From assembly GCA_964527835.1 (NCBI GenBank), contig CAZGNV010000018.1, forward strand, positions 9,080-73,079: a stretch of 64,000 nucleotides of DNA, read 5' to 3'. The position numbers and the translations under genes were made by a program. This stretch comes from JAFDCJ01 sp964527835 (GTDB lineage: Bacteria > Desulfobacterota > Desulfobacteria > Desulfobacterales > JAFDCJ01). The notes under the pieces were generated by a model, which ran no database searches, was not told where the DNA came from, and saw nothing but the letters and a program-made list of their open reading frames with translations. Positions 43,349-52,293 of the stretch are shown here, piece after piece. Each line of letters opens with the position of its first letter. Position 1 is the stretch's first letter.

Positions 43349-43390
43349 TGAATCCTGAACCCTGAAACCCTGAACCTTGAACCATGAAAG
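43349..43390. repeat. Heptanucleotide array that supplies the next start codon
   Basis: Units TGAATCC TGAACCC TGAAACCC (8-mer) TGAACCT TGAACCA TGAAAGC. The ATG of the MurU-AmgK fusion (43384) is formed at the junction of the last two units. Confidence 0.7.
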
Positions 43391-45126
43391 CATTGATCCT
43401 GGCCGCGGGTTTCGGGACCCGGCTGCGGCCCTATAGCAACCACACACCCAAAGCGCTGTTTCCCATCGCAGGCCGGCCGCTGCTGGAAAAAATCATTTTC
43501 AGCCTGGCAGATGCCGGCTGCACGCAGGTGATGATCAATACCCATCACCTGCACCATAAAATCGAGGCCTTCATCGCTGCGGCAAAGTTTCCCCTGACGG
43601 TTTACACCCGCTATGAACCGCAAATTCTGGGCACAGGAGGCGCCATCCGCAATGTGGCGGATTTCTGGGATGCACAGCCGTTTATGGTCGTCAATGCCGA
43701 TATTGTTTTTGATATTGATTTAAAAGCCGTTTACAATACCCATTGCCGGCGTCGTCCAGCGGCCACTCTGGTGCTGTGCGACGATCCCGTCTTCAACAGC
43801 GTGGCCGTCGATCAGGACGGGAAAGTGGCCGCCTTTTGCCATCAGGCTTCTGACCGCCCGCGGGCAACCGAACGGCTGCTGACCTTTACCGGCATCCAGG
43901 TCCTGGAACCCGAGGTGCTGGACTACATTCCGCCGGACCAGCCATACAGCAGCATCGAGGCCTTTACCCACCTGTTGGAGGACAAAAAACAGATTCAGAC
44001 CTTTATCGTGCCGCCCCGCCGCTGGAACGACCTTGGAACCCCGCAGCGTTACCGCGAGGCCGTGCTGGACAATGCACTGCCCCGGGCCTTTGCCCGCTGC
44101 TGCGGCAAGCCGCCGGATCAGCCCGTCCACTGGGAAAAACTTAAAGGCGACGGCTCTGAGCGCAAATGGCACCGGCTCCAGACGGCCAACGGCTCTCTTA
44201 TCATGGTGGATCACGGCATCCGCACGGCCTGTGGCATCCAGGAAGTCGACGCCTTTGTGCAAATCGGGCGCCACCTGGCGGGTCGGGGGGTCGCCGTGCC
44301 GAAAATTTACTACCAGGAACCCTTTTGCGGACTGGTTTTTATGGAAGACCTGGGCGATGTCAGCCTGCAGCAGGCGGTTGCGGCCGCCGCCGGTCCGGAC
44401 GAGGTTCTGGGCCTTTACCGGCAGGTAATCGACCAACTGGTGGTGCTGTCGTCAAAAGGGGCTTCAGGTTTCGACCGCCGCTGGGCTTACCAGGGCCCGC
44501 AATACGACCGGGCGCTGATTCTGGAAAAAGAATGCCGCTATTTTGTGGAGTCGTTTTTAGCAGCTTATCTTGGTTTTGATACCTGTTTTGAAGACCTCCA
44601 GGCAGAATTTGTCCATCTGGCCCGACGTGCATTGGAGCATGCCGTCATCGGCTTTATGCACCGGGATCTGCAGTCGCGCAACATCATGGTCAAAAACGGC
44701 AGGATTTATTTTATCGATTTTCAGGGAGGCCGCCTGGGCCCCATCCAGTACGATCTGGCTTCTTTGCTCATCGACCCCTATGTCGAACTGCCACCCTCCG
44801 TCCAGGAGCAACTGCTGGATGACTGTTTGGCGAAACTGGCGCTAAAAAACGCGGTCGACCGTGATCAATTCCGCTGCTGCTATCACTACTGCACGCTTAC
44901 CCGCAACCTGCAGATTTTGGGTGCCTTCGCCCACCTGAGCAAGGCCAAGGGAAAACATGTTTTTGAAGCCTACATTCCGGCAGCTGTATCATCATTGAGG
45001 CGCAATCTTTCCCGGGGGCGGGCGGCCGAATTCCCAGGGTTGACCGACGTGGTGCAAAAGGTTTGCACTCACCTGCAAAAAGTAAAGAATCCTGGCCCAG
45101 AGGACCCGGTTTTCAAAGAAGAATAA
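43384..45126 (+). CDS. MurU-AmgK fusion: sugar-1-P nucleotidyltransferase plus anomeric sugar kinase
   Basis: 580 residues. Residues 1-235 are a nucleotidyltransferase (LILAAGFGTRLRPYSNHTPKAL, YEPQILGTGGAIRNV, VVNADIVFDID) like MurU. About 255-560 is an AmgK/aminoglycoside-phosphotransferase-type kinase (catalytic HRDLQSRNIMV near 426, IDFQGGRLGPIQYDLASLL near 445, TRNLQILGAFA). In Pseudomonas separate AmgK and MurU turn MurNAc into UDP-MurNAc, bypassing de novo synthesis. Here the two steps are joined in MurU-AmgK order. A NamZ-type muramidase lies upstream. Substrate assignment is inferred from family and context. Confidence 0.83.
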   Translation: MKALILAAGFGTRLRPYSNHTPKALFPIAGRPLLEKIIFSLADAGCTQVMINTHHLHHKIEAFIAAAKFPLTVYTRYEPQILGTGGAIRNVADFWDAQPFMVVNADIVFDIDLKAVYNTHCRRRPAATLVLCDDPVFNSVAVDQDGKVAAFCHQASDRPRATERLLTFTGIQVLEPEVLDYIPPDQPYSSIEAFTHLLEDKKQIQTFIVPPRRWNDLGTPQRYREAVLDNALPRAFARCCGKPPDQPVHWEKLKGDGSERKWHRLQTANGSLIMVDHGIRTACGIQEVDAFVQIGRHLAGRGVAVPKIYYQEPFCGLVFMEDLGDVSLQQAVAAAAGPDEVLGLYRQVIDQLVVLSSKGASGFDRRWAYQGPQYDRALILEKECRYFVESFLAAYLGFDTCFEDLQAEFVHLARRALEHAVIGFMHRDLQSRNIMVKNGRIYFIDFQGGRLGPIQYDLASLLIDPYVELPPSVQEQLLDDCLAKLALKNAVDRDQFRCCYHYCTLTRNLQILGAFAHLSKAKGKHVFEAYIPAAVSSLRRNLSRGRAAEFPGLTDVVQKVCTHLQKVKNPGPEDPVFKEE

Positions 45127-45153
45127 AACAATTCAAAAAGGGGGAATAAAGCA

Positions 45154-45984
45154 ATGGATACGATCAAAGTCATGGTCAACGGACTTCCCGGCAACATGGC
45201 CCGGACCGTCGCGCAGCTGGTACTCAAAGACGCCCGCTTTGAACTGCTGCCTTATTCGCTGACCGGGCCGGAAATTGAACAATCCAGCGATACGGTTGAT
45301 GGTACGGTGCTGGAGCTCATCGGGCCGGAGCACCGGGAAGAACGCATGGCCCAGATCAAACGAAGTGAAGGTCAGTTTTTAAGTGTCGATTACACCCATC
45401 CAACGGCGGTCAATGCCAACGCCGCTTTTTACTGCGCCTGGGAACTTCCGTTTGTCATGGGCACCACCGGCGGAGACCGCACCCGGTTGGAACAGACCGT
45501 GCGCTCATCTTCCATCGCCGCGGTAATTGCACCCAATATGGCCAAGCAGATTGTGGGGTTTCAGGCCATGATGGAATTTGCCGCCGACACTTTTCCGGCC
45601 CTCTTTACAGGGTATTCTCTTGAAATCAAGGAAAGCCACCAGCAGGGCAAGGCGGACACCAGCGGGACGGCAAAAGCCATGGTGCGCTACTTCAACAGGC
45701 TGGGGATCAACTTCACCGAGAAAGACATTGTTCAGATCCGCGACCCGGAAATTCAACAATCCCAGTTGGGGGTCCCCGACAAATACCTGGCCGGCCATGG
45801 CTGGCACACCTACACCTTAGTATCGTCCGACGGCACGGTGCGCTTTGAGTTCACCCATAATGTCAACGGACGGCTGATTTATGCTGCCGGCACCCTGGAT
45901 GCCTTGCAGTTTCTGGCTCAAAAAACAGCTGCCGGGGCAACGGGTCGGGTTTACAGCATGATCGATGTGCTTAAAGGAGCTTAA
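45154..45984 (+). CDS. dapB: 4-hydroxy-tetrahydrodipicolinate reductase, plant-like type
   Basis: 276 residues: KVMVNGLPGNMARTVAQ (nucleotide fold), FVMGTTGGDR, VIAPNMAKQIVGFQAMMEF, catalytic SHQQGKADTSGTA and VRFEFTHNVNGR. The motif wording is that of the plant/cyanobacterial-like DapB branch rather than the E. coli branch with EAHH. It reduces the DapA product in lysine and diaminopimelate synthesis. GGGGGA lies ten bases before the ATG. The neighbouring MurU-AmgK fusion also feeds peptidoglycan precursors. Confidence 0.87.
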   Translation: MDTIKVMVNGLPGNMARTVAQLVLKDARFELLPYSLTGPEIEQSSDTVDGTVLELIGPEHREERMAQIKRSEGQFLSVDYTHPTAVNANAAFYCAWELPFVMGTTGGDRTRLEQTVRSSSIAAVIAPNMAKQIVGFQAMMEFAADTFPALFTGYSLEIKESHQQGKADTSGTAKAMVRYFNRLGINFTEKDIVQIRDPEIQQSQLGVPDKYLAGHGWHTYTLVSSDGTVRFEFTHNVNGRLIYAAGTLDALQFLAQKTAAGATGRVYSMIDVLKGA

Positions 45985-46059
45985 CCATCAGACAGAACTT
46001 CACCCTCACCAGGTCCTGATTGACACCGACACCTAATTCGGCTATGATTATAATATCCT

Positions 46060-48357
46060 ATGAACGATTCAGCCGACAAACTGCTTGGCCAGCTTGGGGG
46101 GGTGGACTCTTCTCCATCAGCCCCGGCGCCATCACCTTCGACTGACAGCCAGATCCCTGTTTCGACCGAAAAACGGGACCACTGGCGCATCCTGCTGGTC
46201 GACCTGATCTATCTGCTCAACGCCTCCTTTCGCGACGCCCACTACTGGGAGGGGGTCAAGGCCGAAAAAGACACCCTCAAACAGTTCATTAAAATCCTGC
46301 ACGAACTCAATCAGATGCCGGGCCACGACGGCACTGTGAGCATCCATTTTCGCGGTTCGGCGGGTACCAAAGCATCGGAAAAAGCCGACTATGTCGTCAG
46401 CTTCGGTGATCTGAACGTGGATGCGGCTGCTATCTCCGCGGTGGTCAAACGCATGGGAATTCGGGTCAAACACCTTGAAGGCCGCTTGATCAAGGCCTTT
46501 GAAGTGTTTTCCGCCCAGGGAATCAAGACCGTTAAATTGAAAATCCCGGATGCTTCCGACGAGGCGCTGGAACGCATGCGCATCGCCCTGCGCATTATGG
46601 CCTGCTACAAACAGGCGGTGGAAAACGAAAGCGCCATCGAATATGTTAAAGACGGTAACACCCGTAGCATCCAACCCGTTTTAAATGAAAACCGCCTGCC
46701 GGATCTCAACTTGACCCTGCTGGCCGCCCTCAATGGCCTGAACACGGAAAACATGCGTGAGTTGGTGCAAAAGGTTGACCTGCTGATGAAGCGGCCGCAA
46801 ACTCGATCAGCCGTCCGCTATGCCAACGTGTACCAGACCGTTTTCAGCATTAAAAGTCTGCGCAGTCGGCTGGTGCGCCCTCCCCTTGAAATCAACAGCG
46901 ACCAGGCATCAGCGACAGAAAAAGATCAACCGGCAGCTGCAGTCGACGGGGGGGGGACCGGCGGCGGGGGCGGGCCGGCGGCACCGGGAGTGGCAGACCC
47001 GGCAGTGCTCAAGGCCAATGTGGCCAAATTCGTCAAACAAGCTTACGGGGACTCCCCGGAAACCGCTGCGCGGGTCATGAAAAGCATTTTCGGCGACGAT
47101 TATAAACAGCTGGACATGGAAGGGCTTGAGGGTCGGCTGCATTTGATCACCGACTTGCTGGCCACCATGGAAAAAAGCCCCGAAGGCCAGGAAATCATGC
47201 AGGGAGTCCTGGAACGTATCCAGGATGGGATGGATCATCTGCCCGGTCAGATCCTGGACGACCTGGTGATCGATGATGAGGGCATCAAGATCTGGGATGG
47301 GGATCAGGAAAAAGTCATCGCCGAAAGCAATGAAAATCTGCTGCAGGTGATCGACACCTCCAAGCAGCGTTCGGCGGCCAGAAAGAAAATGCGCAAGGTA
47401 TTTTACCCGGATGCGCAGTTCTCAGACCAGGACTACCAGGAGCTGGCTGCCACCTTCGGTCTACCACCCGCCGAAGCCGAGCAGATCGTCAAGCTGTTTC
47501 AAAGCTGCTTTGACCGCCAGGAAAATTTTCAGCGCGCCCTGTTTGAAAAAAAAGTGGGCGATTTCGCCGCATATCCCAAACGGATATTCGAGCTGTTGTG
47601 GGAATTTTTACGGGAAACCCCGCGACGCAGCAACCGTCTGCCCCTGTTAAACTCTCTGCAGCTGCTGGTCAAAGAGCTTCAACAGCCCAAACAGGCCATC
47701 AAAATCCTGCTGGCCGATTTTATCGTGGATCCGGCCAGCGTAAGCTACCCGGACCGCAATGCCCTCATGCTGACGATCCAGTTTCTGCGCACTTACAATA
47801 AAGAAATCAACATGGACATTGAAATCACACCCGAAGAAGTGCTGCTGGTCAAAGAGGGCCTTGATCCCGCGGTGGCCAAGTACGTGGCGTGGAAAATAGA
47901 CGGTGATCAGAAACCGTTCGTTGAAAAAATCATCACTATTCGCAAAAAGCTGCTGGAAGCCTTCGAGCGCGAAGACCCGGACGCTGCCGGCATGCCGGTT
48001 CGCTTTCTGCTGGCCCTGGAAAGAGAAGTGCACATCCTGCTGGCGCTGGTCGGCGGCAAAACGGCTGAGGCCGTGATCCGCGGTGCCCTGAGCGTATATG
48101 GCAATCCGGCCTCGCGCATCTACCTGCTCAATGAAAACCCCAAAAATACGGCCAGCCTTTTACAGCACCTGGCCGTGCTGATCCGCAGCCTGGGCCGTGT
48201 CGGCCAACAGGAAGATATCGCCCTGCTCGACGAGATCAGAAACCGCCAGCAGTCCTTTCTGGATCTGGCAGATGACCCGCGTCACGGGGCCCAGGTCCGG
48301 CGAACCCTGGGCTGGATCGACCTGGCAGCCAGCGAAATCAGAAATCGCCAGGCGTGA
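46060..48357 (+). CDS. Large hypothetical protein, two-part, no recognised domain
   Basis: 765 residues, not recognised. Residues 1-35 are Ser/Pro-rich; a domain of about 235 residues follows (RILLVDLIYLLNASFRDAHYWEG, IHFRGSAGTKASEKADYVVSF), then a Gly/Ala/Pro linker near 285-312, then a long helical C-terminal part with NRLPLLNSLQLLVKELQQPK and RFLLALEREVHILLALVGGK. There is no signal peptide, membrane span or known motif. Codon use looks like the neighbours. No clear ribosome site precedes the ATG. It ends 54 bases from the convergent alaS. Confidence 0.75.
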   Translation: MNDSADKLLGQLGGVDSSPSAPAPSPSTDSQIPVSTEKRDHWRILLVDLIYLLNASFRDAHYWEGVKAEKDTLKQFIKILHELNQMPGHDGTVSIHFRGSAGTKASEKADYVVSFGDLNVDAAAISAVVKRMGIRVKHLEGRLIKAFEVFSAQGIKTVKLKIPDASDEALERMRIALRIMACYKQAVENESAIEYVKDGNTRSIQPVLNENRLPDLNLTLLAALNGLNTENMRELVQKVDLLMKRPQTRSAVRYANVYQTVFSIKSLRSRLVRPPLEINSDQASATEKDQPAAAVDGGGTGGGGGPAAPGVADPAVLKANVAKFVKQAYGDSPETAARVMKSIFGDDYKQLDMEGLEGRLHLITDLLATMEKSPEGQEIMQGVLERIQDGMDHLPGQILDDLVIDDEGIKIWDGDQEKVIAESNENLLQVIDTSKQRSAARKKMRKVFYPDAQFSDQDYQELAATFGLPPAEAEQIVKLFQSCFDRQENFQRALFEKKVGDFAAYPKRIFELLWEFLRETPRRSNRLPLLNSLQLLVKELQQPKQAIKILLADFIVDPASVSYPDRNALMLTIQFLRTYNKEINMDIEITPEEVLLVKEGLDPAVAKYVAWKIDGDQKPFVEKIITIRKKLLEAFEREDPDAAGMPVRFLLALEREVHILLALVGGKTAEAVIRGALSVYGNPASRIYLLNENPKNTASLLQHLAVLIRSLGRVGQQEDIALLDEIRNRQQSFLDLADDPRHGAQVRRTLGWIDLAASEIRNRQA

Positions 48358-48410
48358 TGCCGGACGTGGCATTTTTTCTAGGGCTGCAACCGGAATTTTC
48401 CGGCAGATGA

Positions 48411-51044
48411 TCAGCCGTTCATCTGCCGGACAATCTCGTAAACCTTTTCCAGAGCGCTGTCCAAATTTTCAGGCTGATTGCCCCCCGCCTGGGCCATGTC
48501 GGCACGACCGCCGCCGCTGCCGCCTACCACCGACGCCACCTCCTTGACGATGCGCCCTGCAGGGTACTGCCCGGCAAGATCTTTGGTGACCACGGCGATC
48601 AGCATGGCCTTGCCACCGGCACTGCTGCCCAGCACCACGATGCCCGATTTAATTTTTTCCTTGAACTGGTCGGCCAGGTCTCTCAAGGCAGTAGGGGTAT
48701 CCACCGCAACCCGACGGGCCAGAACCTTGACCCCGTTGACCGCCACCGCAGCATCTACAGATGCATCCGCGCTGCGGGCAGCCAGCTTGGCCTTGAGGCT
48801 TTGAACTTCTTTTTCCAGGGTTTTGACCTCGGCCAGCAGGTTTTTCACCCGCATTGCAACGGCCAGAGGTTGTTCCTTCAGCAGGTGGGCCGTCTCCTGC
48901 AGGATCCTGAACACCTGCTGGGTGTGGGTCAGGGCAGCCTCCCCGGTCAGGGCTTCAATGCGCCGCACCCCCGAAGACACGCTGGCTTCACTGATGATTT
49001 TAAAAATCCCGATGTTGCCGGTTCGATCGGTATGGGTGCCCCCGCAAAGCTCCTTGCTGAACCCGGCCAGCGACACGACCCGCACCCGCTCGCCGTATTT
49101 TTCCTCGAAAAGAGCGGTCGCACCCTTCTTAAAGGCCTCATCGGCGTCCATCTCTTCGATCTCGGTGGGGATGTTTTCCTGAATCCGCCGGTTGACGATC
49201 TTTTCAATGGCCTCCAGGGCCTGCGTGTCCACCTGGGAAAAATGGGTAAAGTCAAAACGCAGTCGATCAGGGGCCACCAGGGAGCCGGCCTGCTTGACAT
49301 GTTCGCCGAGGACCTGCCGCAAGGCGGCGTGCAGGATGTGGGTGGCGGTGTGATTCAGGGCCGTGGCCCGGCGTTTTTGGGCATCCACCTGAAGCTGTAC
49401 CGTCTGCCCTGGACGGGCGGTGCCGGAAACCACCTTTGCCCGGTGGATGATCAACCCGGTGGGATCTTTTAGCGTGTCAGTCACCTCCAGTTCGAAATCC
49501 TGCCCGCTGATCCTGCCGCTGTCGCCGACCTGTCCGCCCGACTCGGCATAAAACGGGGTGACCTCGGTGACCACTTCCAAGGACTGTCCCTCGACGGCCT
49601 GAGCAATCTCCTGCCCGTCGGCCACCATCAGCAATATTTTGGACTCGCAGCTCAGACCCTCATGACCCACAAATTCAGGCTTGATCCCGGCTGCCGACAG
49701 TTTTTTGTAAGCGTCGCTGATGCCGCCAAAGGAGGTCACCTTCCGGGAACGGCTGCGCTGGGTTTCCATGGCCCGATCGAAACCCTCCATATCCAGGCTC
49801 ATCTTTTCATCCCGTACAACGTCGCGTACGATGTCCACCGGGAAGCCATAGGTGTCGTACAGCTTGAAAATAACTTCGCCCGGCACCTGGTCCTCACCGC
49901 GGGCCTTTATCTCAGCCAGGGTGTCGTTGAGCAGCTTCATCCCCGTATCAAGGGTTTCCAGAAAGCGGGTCTCTTCGTTTTTGATCACACTGGTAATGAA
50001 CGCCGACGCCTCGGCAAGCTCGGGATAGGCCGATTTCATGACCTCAAACACCACCTGCGCGGTTTGATACAGAAAGGGGCGCTCCAGTCCGATGTTGCGC
50101 CCGTAACGGATCGCGCGGCGCATAATGCGGCGCAGCACATAGCCGCGCCCTTCATTGGACGGCAGGATGCCGTCGCCGATCAGAAAGGCTGCGGCCCGGC
50201 TGTGATCGGCAATGACTTTGAGGGCCACATCGGCTGCCGGCAAATCCCCCATGCGCACCCCGGCCAGTTCCTGGGCTTTTTCAATGATGGGATAGATCAG
50301 GTCGGTATCAAAATTGGTGGGCACATCCTGAATGAGGGACACCATGCGTTCCAGGCCCAGTCCCGTGTCAATGCTGGGTTTGGGCAGGGGGGTCATTTTC
50401 CCGGAAGCATCGCGGTTGAACTGCATGAACACCAGGTTCCAAATCTCCAGGAAACGGTCGCAGTCGCAGCCGGCGGTACATTCCGGTCGGCCGCAGCCGA
50501 ACTGTTCACCGCGGTCGATTAAAATTTCCGAACATGGCCCGCAGGGGCCCGTATCACCCATGGACCAGAAGTTGTCTTCCTCGCCGAATCTCACAATGCG
50601 CTCATCGGGCAGACCGATCACCCGGCTCCACAGTTCATAGGCCTCGTCATCGTCCAGATAAATCGAGGCCCACAGCTTGTCAGCCGGCAGACCGTAACCG
50701 TTGGTCAGCAGATCCCAGGCAAATTCAATGGCGCCCTGCTTGAAATAATCTCCAAAGGAAAAGTTGCCGAGCATTTCAAAAAAAGTGTGATGCCGGGCCG
50801 TGTAGCCGACATTTTCCAGATCATTGTGCTTGCCGCCGGCCCGCACGCATTTCTGGGAAGTGGTCGCCCGCAGATAGTCCCTTTTTTCCTCACCCAGAAA
50901 AACACGCTTGAACTGAACCATGCCGGCATTAATGAAAAGCAGCGTCGGGTCGTCATGTGGTACGAGCGAGGAGCTGCGCACAATCTGGTGGTCGTGTTTT
51001 TTAAAATACTCCAGAAATTTGCGACGAATTTCATCTCCTGTCAT
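48411..51044 (-). CDS. alaS: Alanyl-tRNA synthetase
   Basis: 877 residues, full length: class II core (NVGYTARHHTFFEMLGNFSFGDYFK, GLGLERMVSLIQ), the editing domain with HTATHILHAALR and CGGTHTDRTGNIG, and the C-terminal DHHA1 domain ending in GGSGGGRADMAQAGG. It charges tRNA-Ala and hydrolyses mischarged Ser/Gly. GGAG lies six bases before the ATG. It follows recA on the same strand across 161 bases containing a long 7-base repeat array. Confidence 0.97.
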   Translation of the reverse strand: MTGDEIRRKFLEYFKKHDHQIVRSSSLVPHDDPTLLFINAGMVQFKRVFLGEEKRDYLRATTSQKCVRAGGKHNDLENVGYTARHHTFFEMLGNFSFGDYFKQGAIEFAWDLLTNGYGLPADKLWASIYLDDDEAYELWSRVIGLPDERIVRFGEEDNFWSMGDTGPCGPCSEILIDRGEQFGCGRPECTAGCDCDRFLEIWNLVFMQFNRDASGKMTPLPKPSIDTGLGLERMVSLIQDVPTNFDTDLIYPIIEKAQELAGVRMGDLPAADVALKVIADHSRAAAFLIGDGILPSNEGRGYVLRRIMRRAIRYGRNIGLERPFLYQTAQVVFEVMKSAYPELAEASAFITSVIKNEETRFLETLDTGMKLLNDTLAEIKARGEDQVPGEVIFKLYDTYGFPVDIVRDVVRDEKMSLDMEGFDRAMETQRSRSRKVTSFGGISDAYKKLSAAGIKPEFVGHEGLSCESKILLMVADGQEIAQAVEGQSLEVVTEVTPFYAESGGQVGDSGRISGQDFELEVTDTLKDPTGLIIHRAKVVSGTARPGQTVQLQVDAQKRRATALNHTATHILHAALRQVLGEHVKQAGSLVAPDRLRFDFTHFSQVDTQALEAIEKIVNRRIQENIPTEIEEMDADEAFKKGATALFEEKYGERVRVVSLAGFSKELCGGTHTDRTGNIGIFKIISEASVSSGVRRIEALTGEAALTHTQQVFRILQETAHLLKEQPLAVAMRVKNLLAEVKTLEKEVQSLKAKLAARSADASVDAAVAVNGVKVLARRVAVDTPTALRDLADQFKEKIKSGIVVLGSSAGGKAMLIAVVTKDLAGQYPAGRIVKEVASVVGGSGGGRADMAQAGGNQPENLDSALEKVYEIVRQMNG

Positions 51045-51153
51045 TTAAATCTCCATTACGCCTTGCCAATGGCTGAAAAATTCATTGGGTTGTAAGTTAC
51101 TTGTCTGCTTCCGGCTTCCTGAATACAGGAATCACCAGCATCGCCTGTTTTTG

Positions 51154-51209
51154 TTTCCGACTTCCGCATTCCGACTTCCGACTTCCGTATTCTCACTTCC
51201 GACTTCTAT
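51154..51209. repeat. Eight-unit heptanucleotide array at the recA stop
   Basis: TTTCCGA CTTCCGC ATTCCGA CTTCCGA CTTCCGT ATTCTCA CTTCCGA CTTCTAT in one register. The final unit contains the recA stop codon (51206-51208 on this strand). Confidence 0.75.
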
Positions 51210-52252
51210 TTCTTCCTCTCCTGCCCGGCTTCCGGCGTTGCTTCCTGCTCTGCGTTTTCTACAAACCCCAGGGCCTGACGGGCCTTGAGGTAGATGTCTT
51301 CATACATGTCCTTGTTTTCCATGAGAAAGCGTTTGACATTTTCACGGCCCTGGCCGATGCGCTCTCCCGCGTAGGAGTACCAGGAGCCGCTTTTGTCGAT
51401 AATGCCAAGGTTGACCCCCACATCGATCAGATCACCGCTTTTGGAAATCCCCTCCCCGTACATGATGTCAAATTCGGCTTCGGTAAACGGCGGGGCCAGC
51501 TTGTTTTTCACCACCCGCACCCGGGTCCGGTTGCCAACCACTTCCTGGCCGTCCTTGATCGCGCCGATGCGCCGGATGTCGAGTCGCACCGAAGAGTAGA
51601 ACTTGAGCGCATTGCCGCCGGTGGTGGTTTCCGGATTGCCGAAGACCACTCCGATTTTCATGCGGATCTGGTTGATGAAAATCACCGTGGTCATGGTCTT
51701 GCCGATGGTGCCGGTCAGCTTTCGCAGGGCCTGGGACATGAGCCGGGCTTGCAGCCCCATGTGAGAATCCCCCATTTCGCCTTCGATTTCAGCCCGCGGC
51801 ACCAGGGCGGCCACCGAGTCAATCACCAGGACGTCAATGGCGCCGCTGCGCACCAGCATATCGGCGATTTCAAGGGCCTGCTCCCCGGTATCCGGCTGGG
51901 AGACCAGCAGTTCATCACAGTTGACCCCCAGCCTGCGGGCATAGTTGACATCCAAGGCATGTTCGGCATCGACAAAGGCGGCAATCCCGTCCTGTTTTTG
52001 GGCCTCGGCCACCGCGTGCAGGGCCAGGGTGGTTTTGCCGGAGGCTTCAGGTCCGAAAATTTCCACCACCCGGCCGCGGGGAAGCCCTCCGATCCCCAGG
52101 GCGCTGTCCAGGGACAGGGCGCTGGTGGAAATAACCGGCACGTCGACAACCGGCCGATCGCCCAGTTTCATGATCGCGCCTTTGCCGAACTGACGCTCGA
52201 TCTGGCTCATGGCGCTGTCCAGGGTTTTTTCCTTATCTGCTTTAATTGTCAT
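51206..52252 (-). CDS. recA: Recombinase RecA
   Basis: 348 residues: FGKGAIMKLGD, GPEASGKTTLALHAVAEAQK (Walker A near 66-73), VIDSVAALVPRAEIEGEMGD, and the L1/L2 loops MSQALRKLTGT and GVVFGNPETTTGGNALKFYSSVRLDIR. The start at 52252 (MTIKADKEK) has AAGGAG six bases upstream; an earlier ATG would overlap thpR and adds a non-conserved leader. No LexA-type operator was noticed upstream, and the gene is probably carried on the thpR transcript. Confidence 0.97.
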   Translation of the reverse strand: MTIKADKEKTLDSAMSQIERQFGKGAIMKLGDRPVVDVPVISTSALSLDSALGIGGLPRGRVVEIFGPEASGKTTLALHAVAEAQKQDGIAAFVDAEHALDVNYARRLGVNCDELLVSQPDTGEQALEIADMLVRSGAIDVLVIDSVAALVPRAEIEGEMGDSHMGLQARLMSQALRKLTGTIGKTMTTVIFINQIRMKIGVVFGNPETTTGGNALKFYSSVRLDIRRIGAIKDGQEVVGNRTRVRVVKNKLAPPFTEAEFDIMYGEGISKSGDLIDVGVNLGIIDKSGSWYSYAGERIGQGRENVKRFLMENKDMYEDIYLKARQALGFVENAEQEATPEAGQERKK

Positions 52253-52293
52253 GGGCTGCTCCTTGCGTTTTTTCATCTGCTGATAGTTGACTT

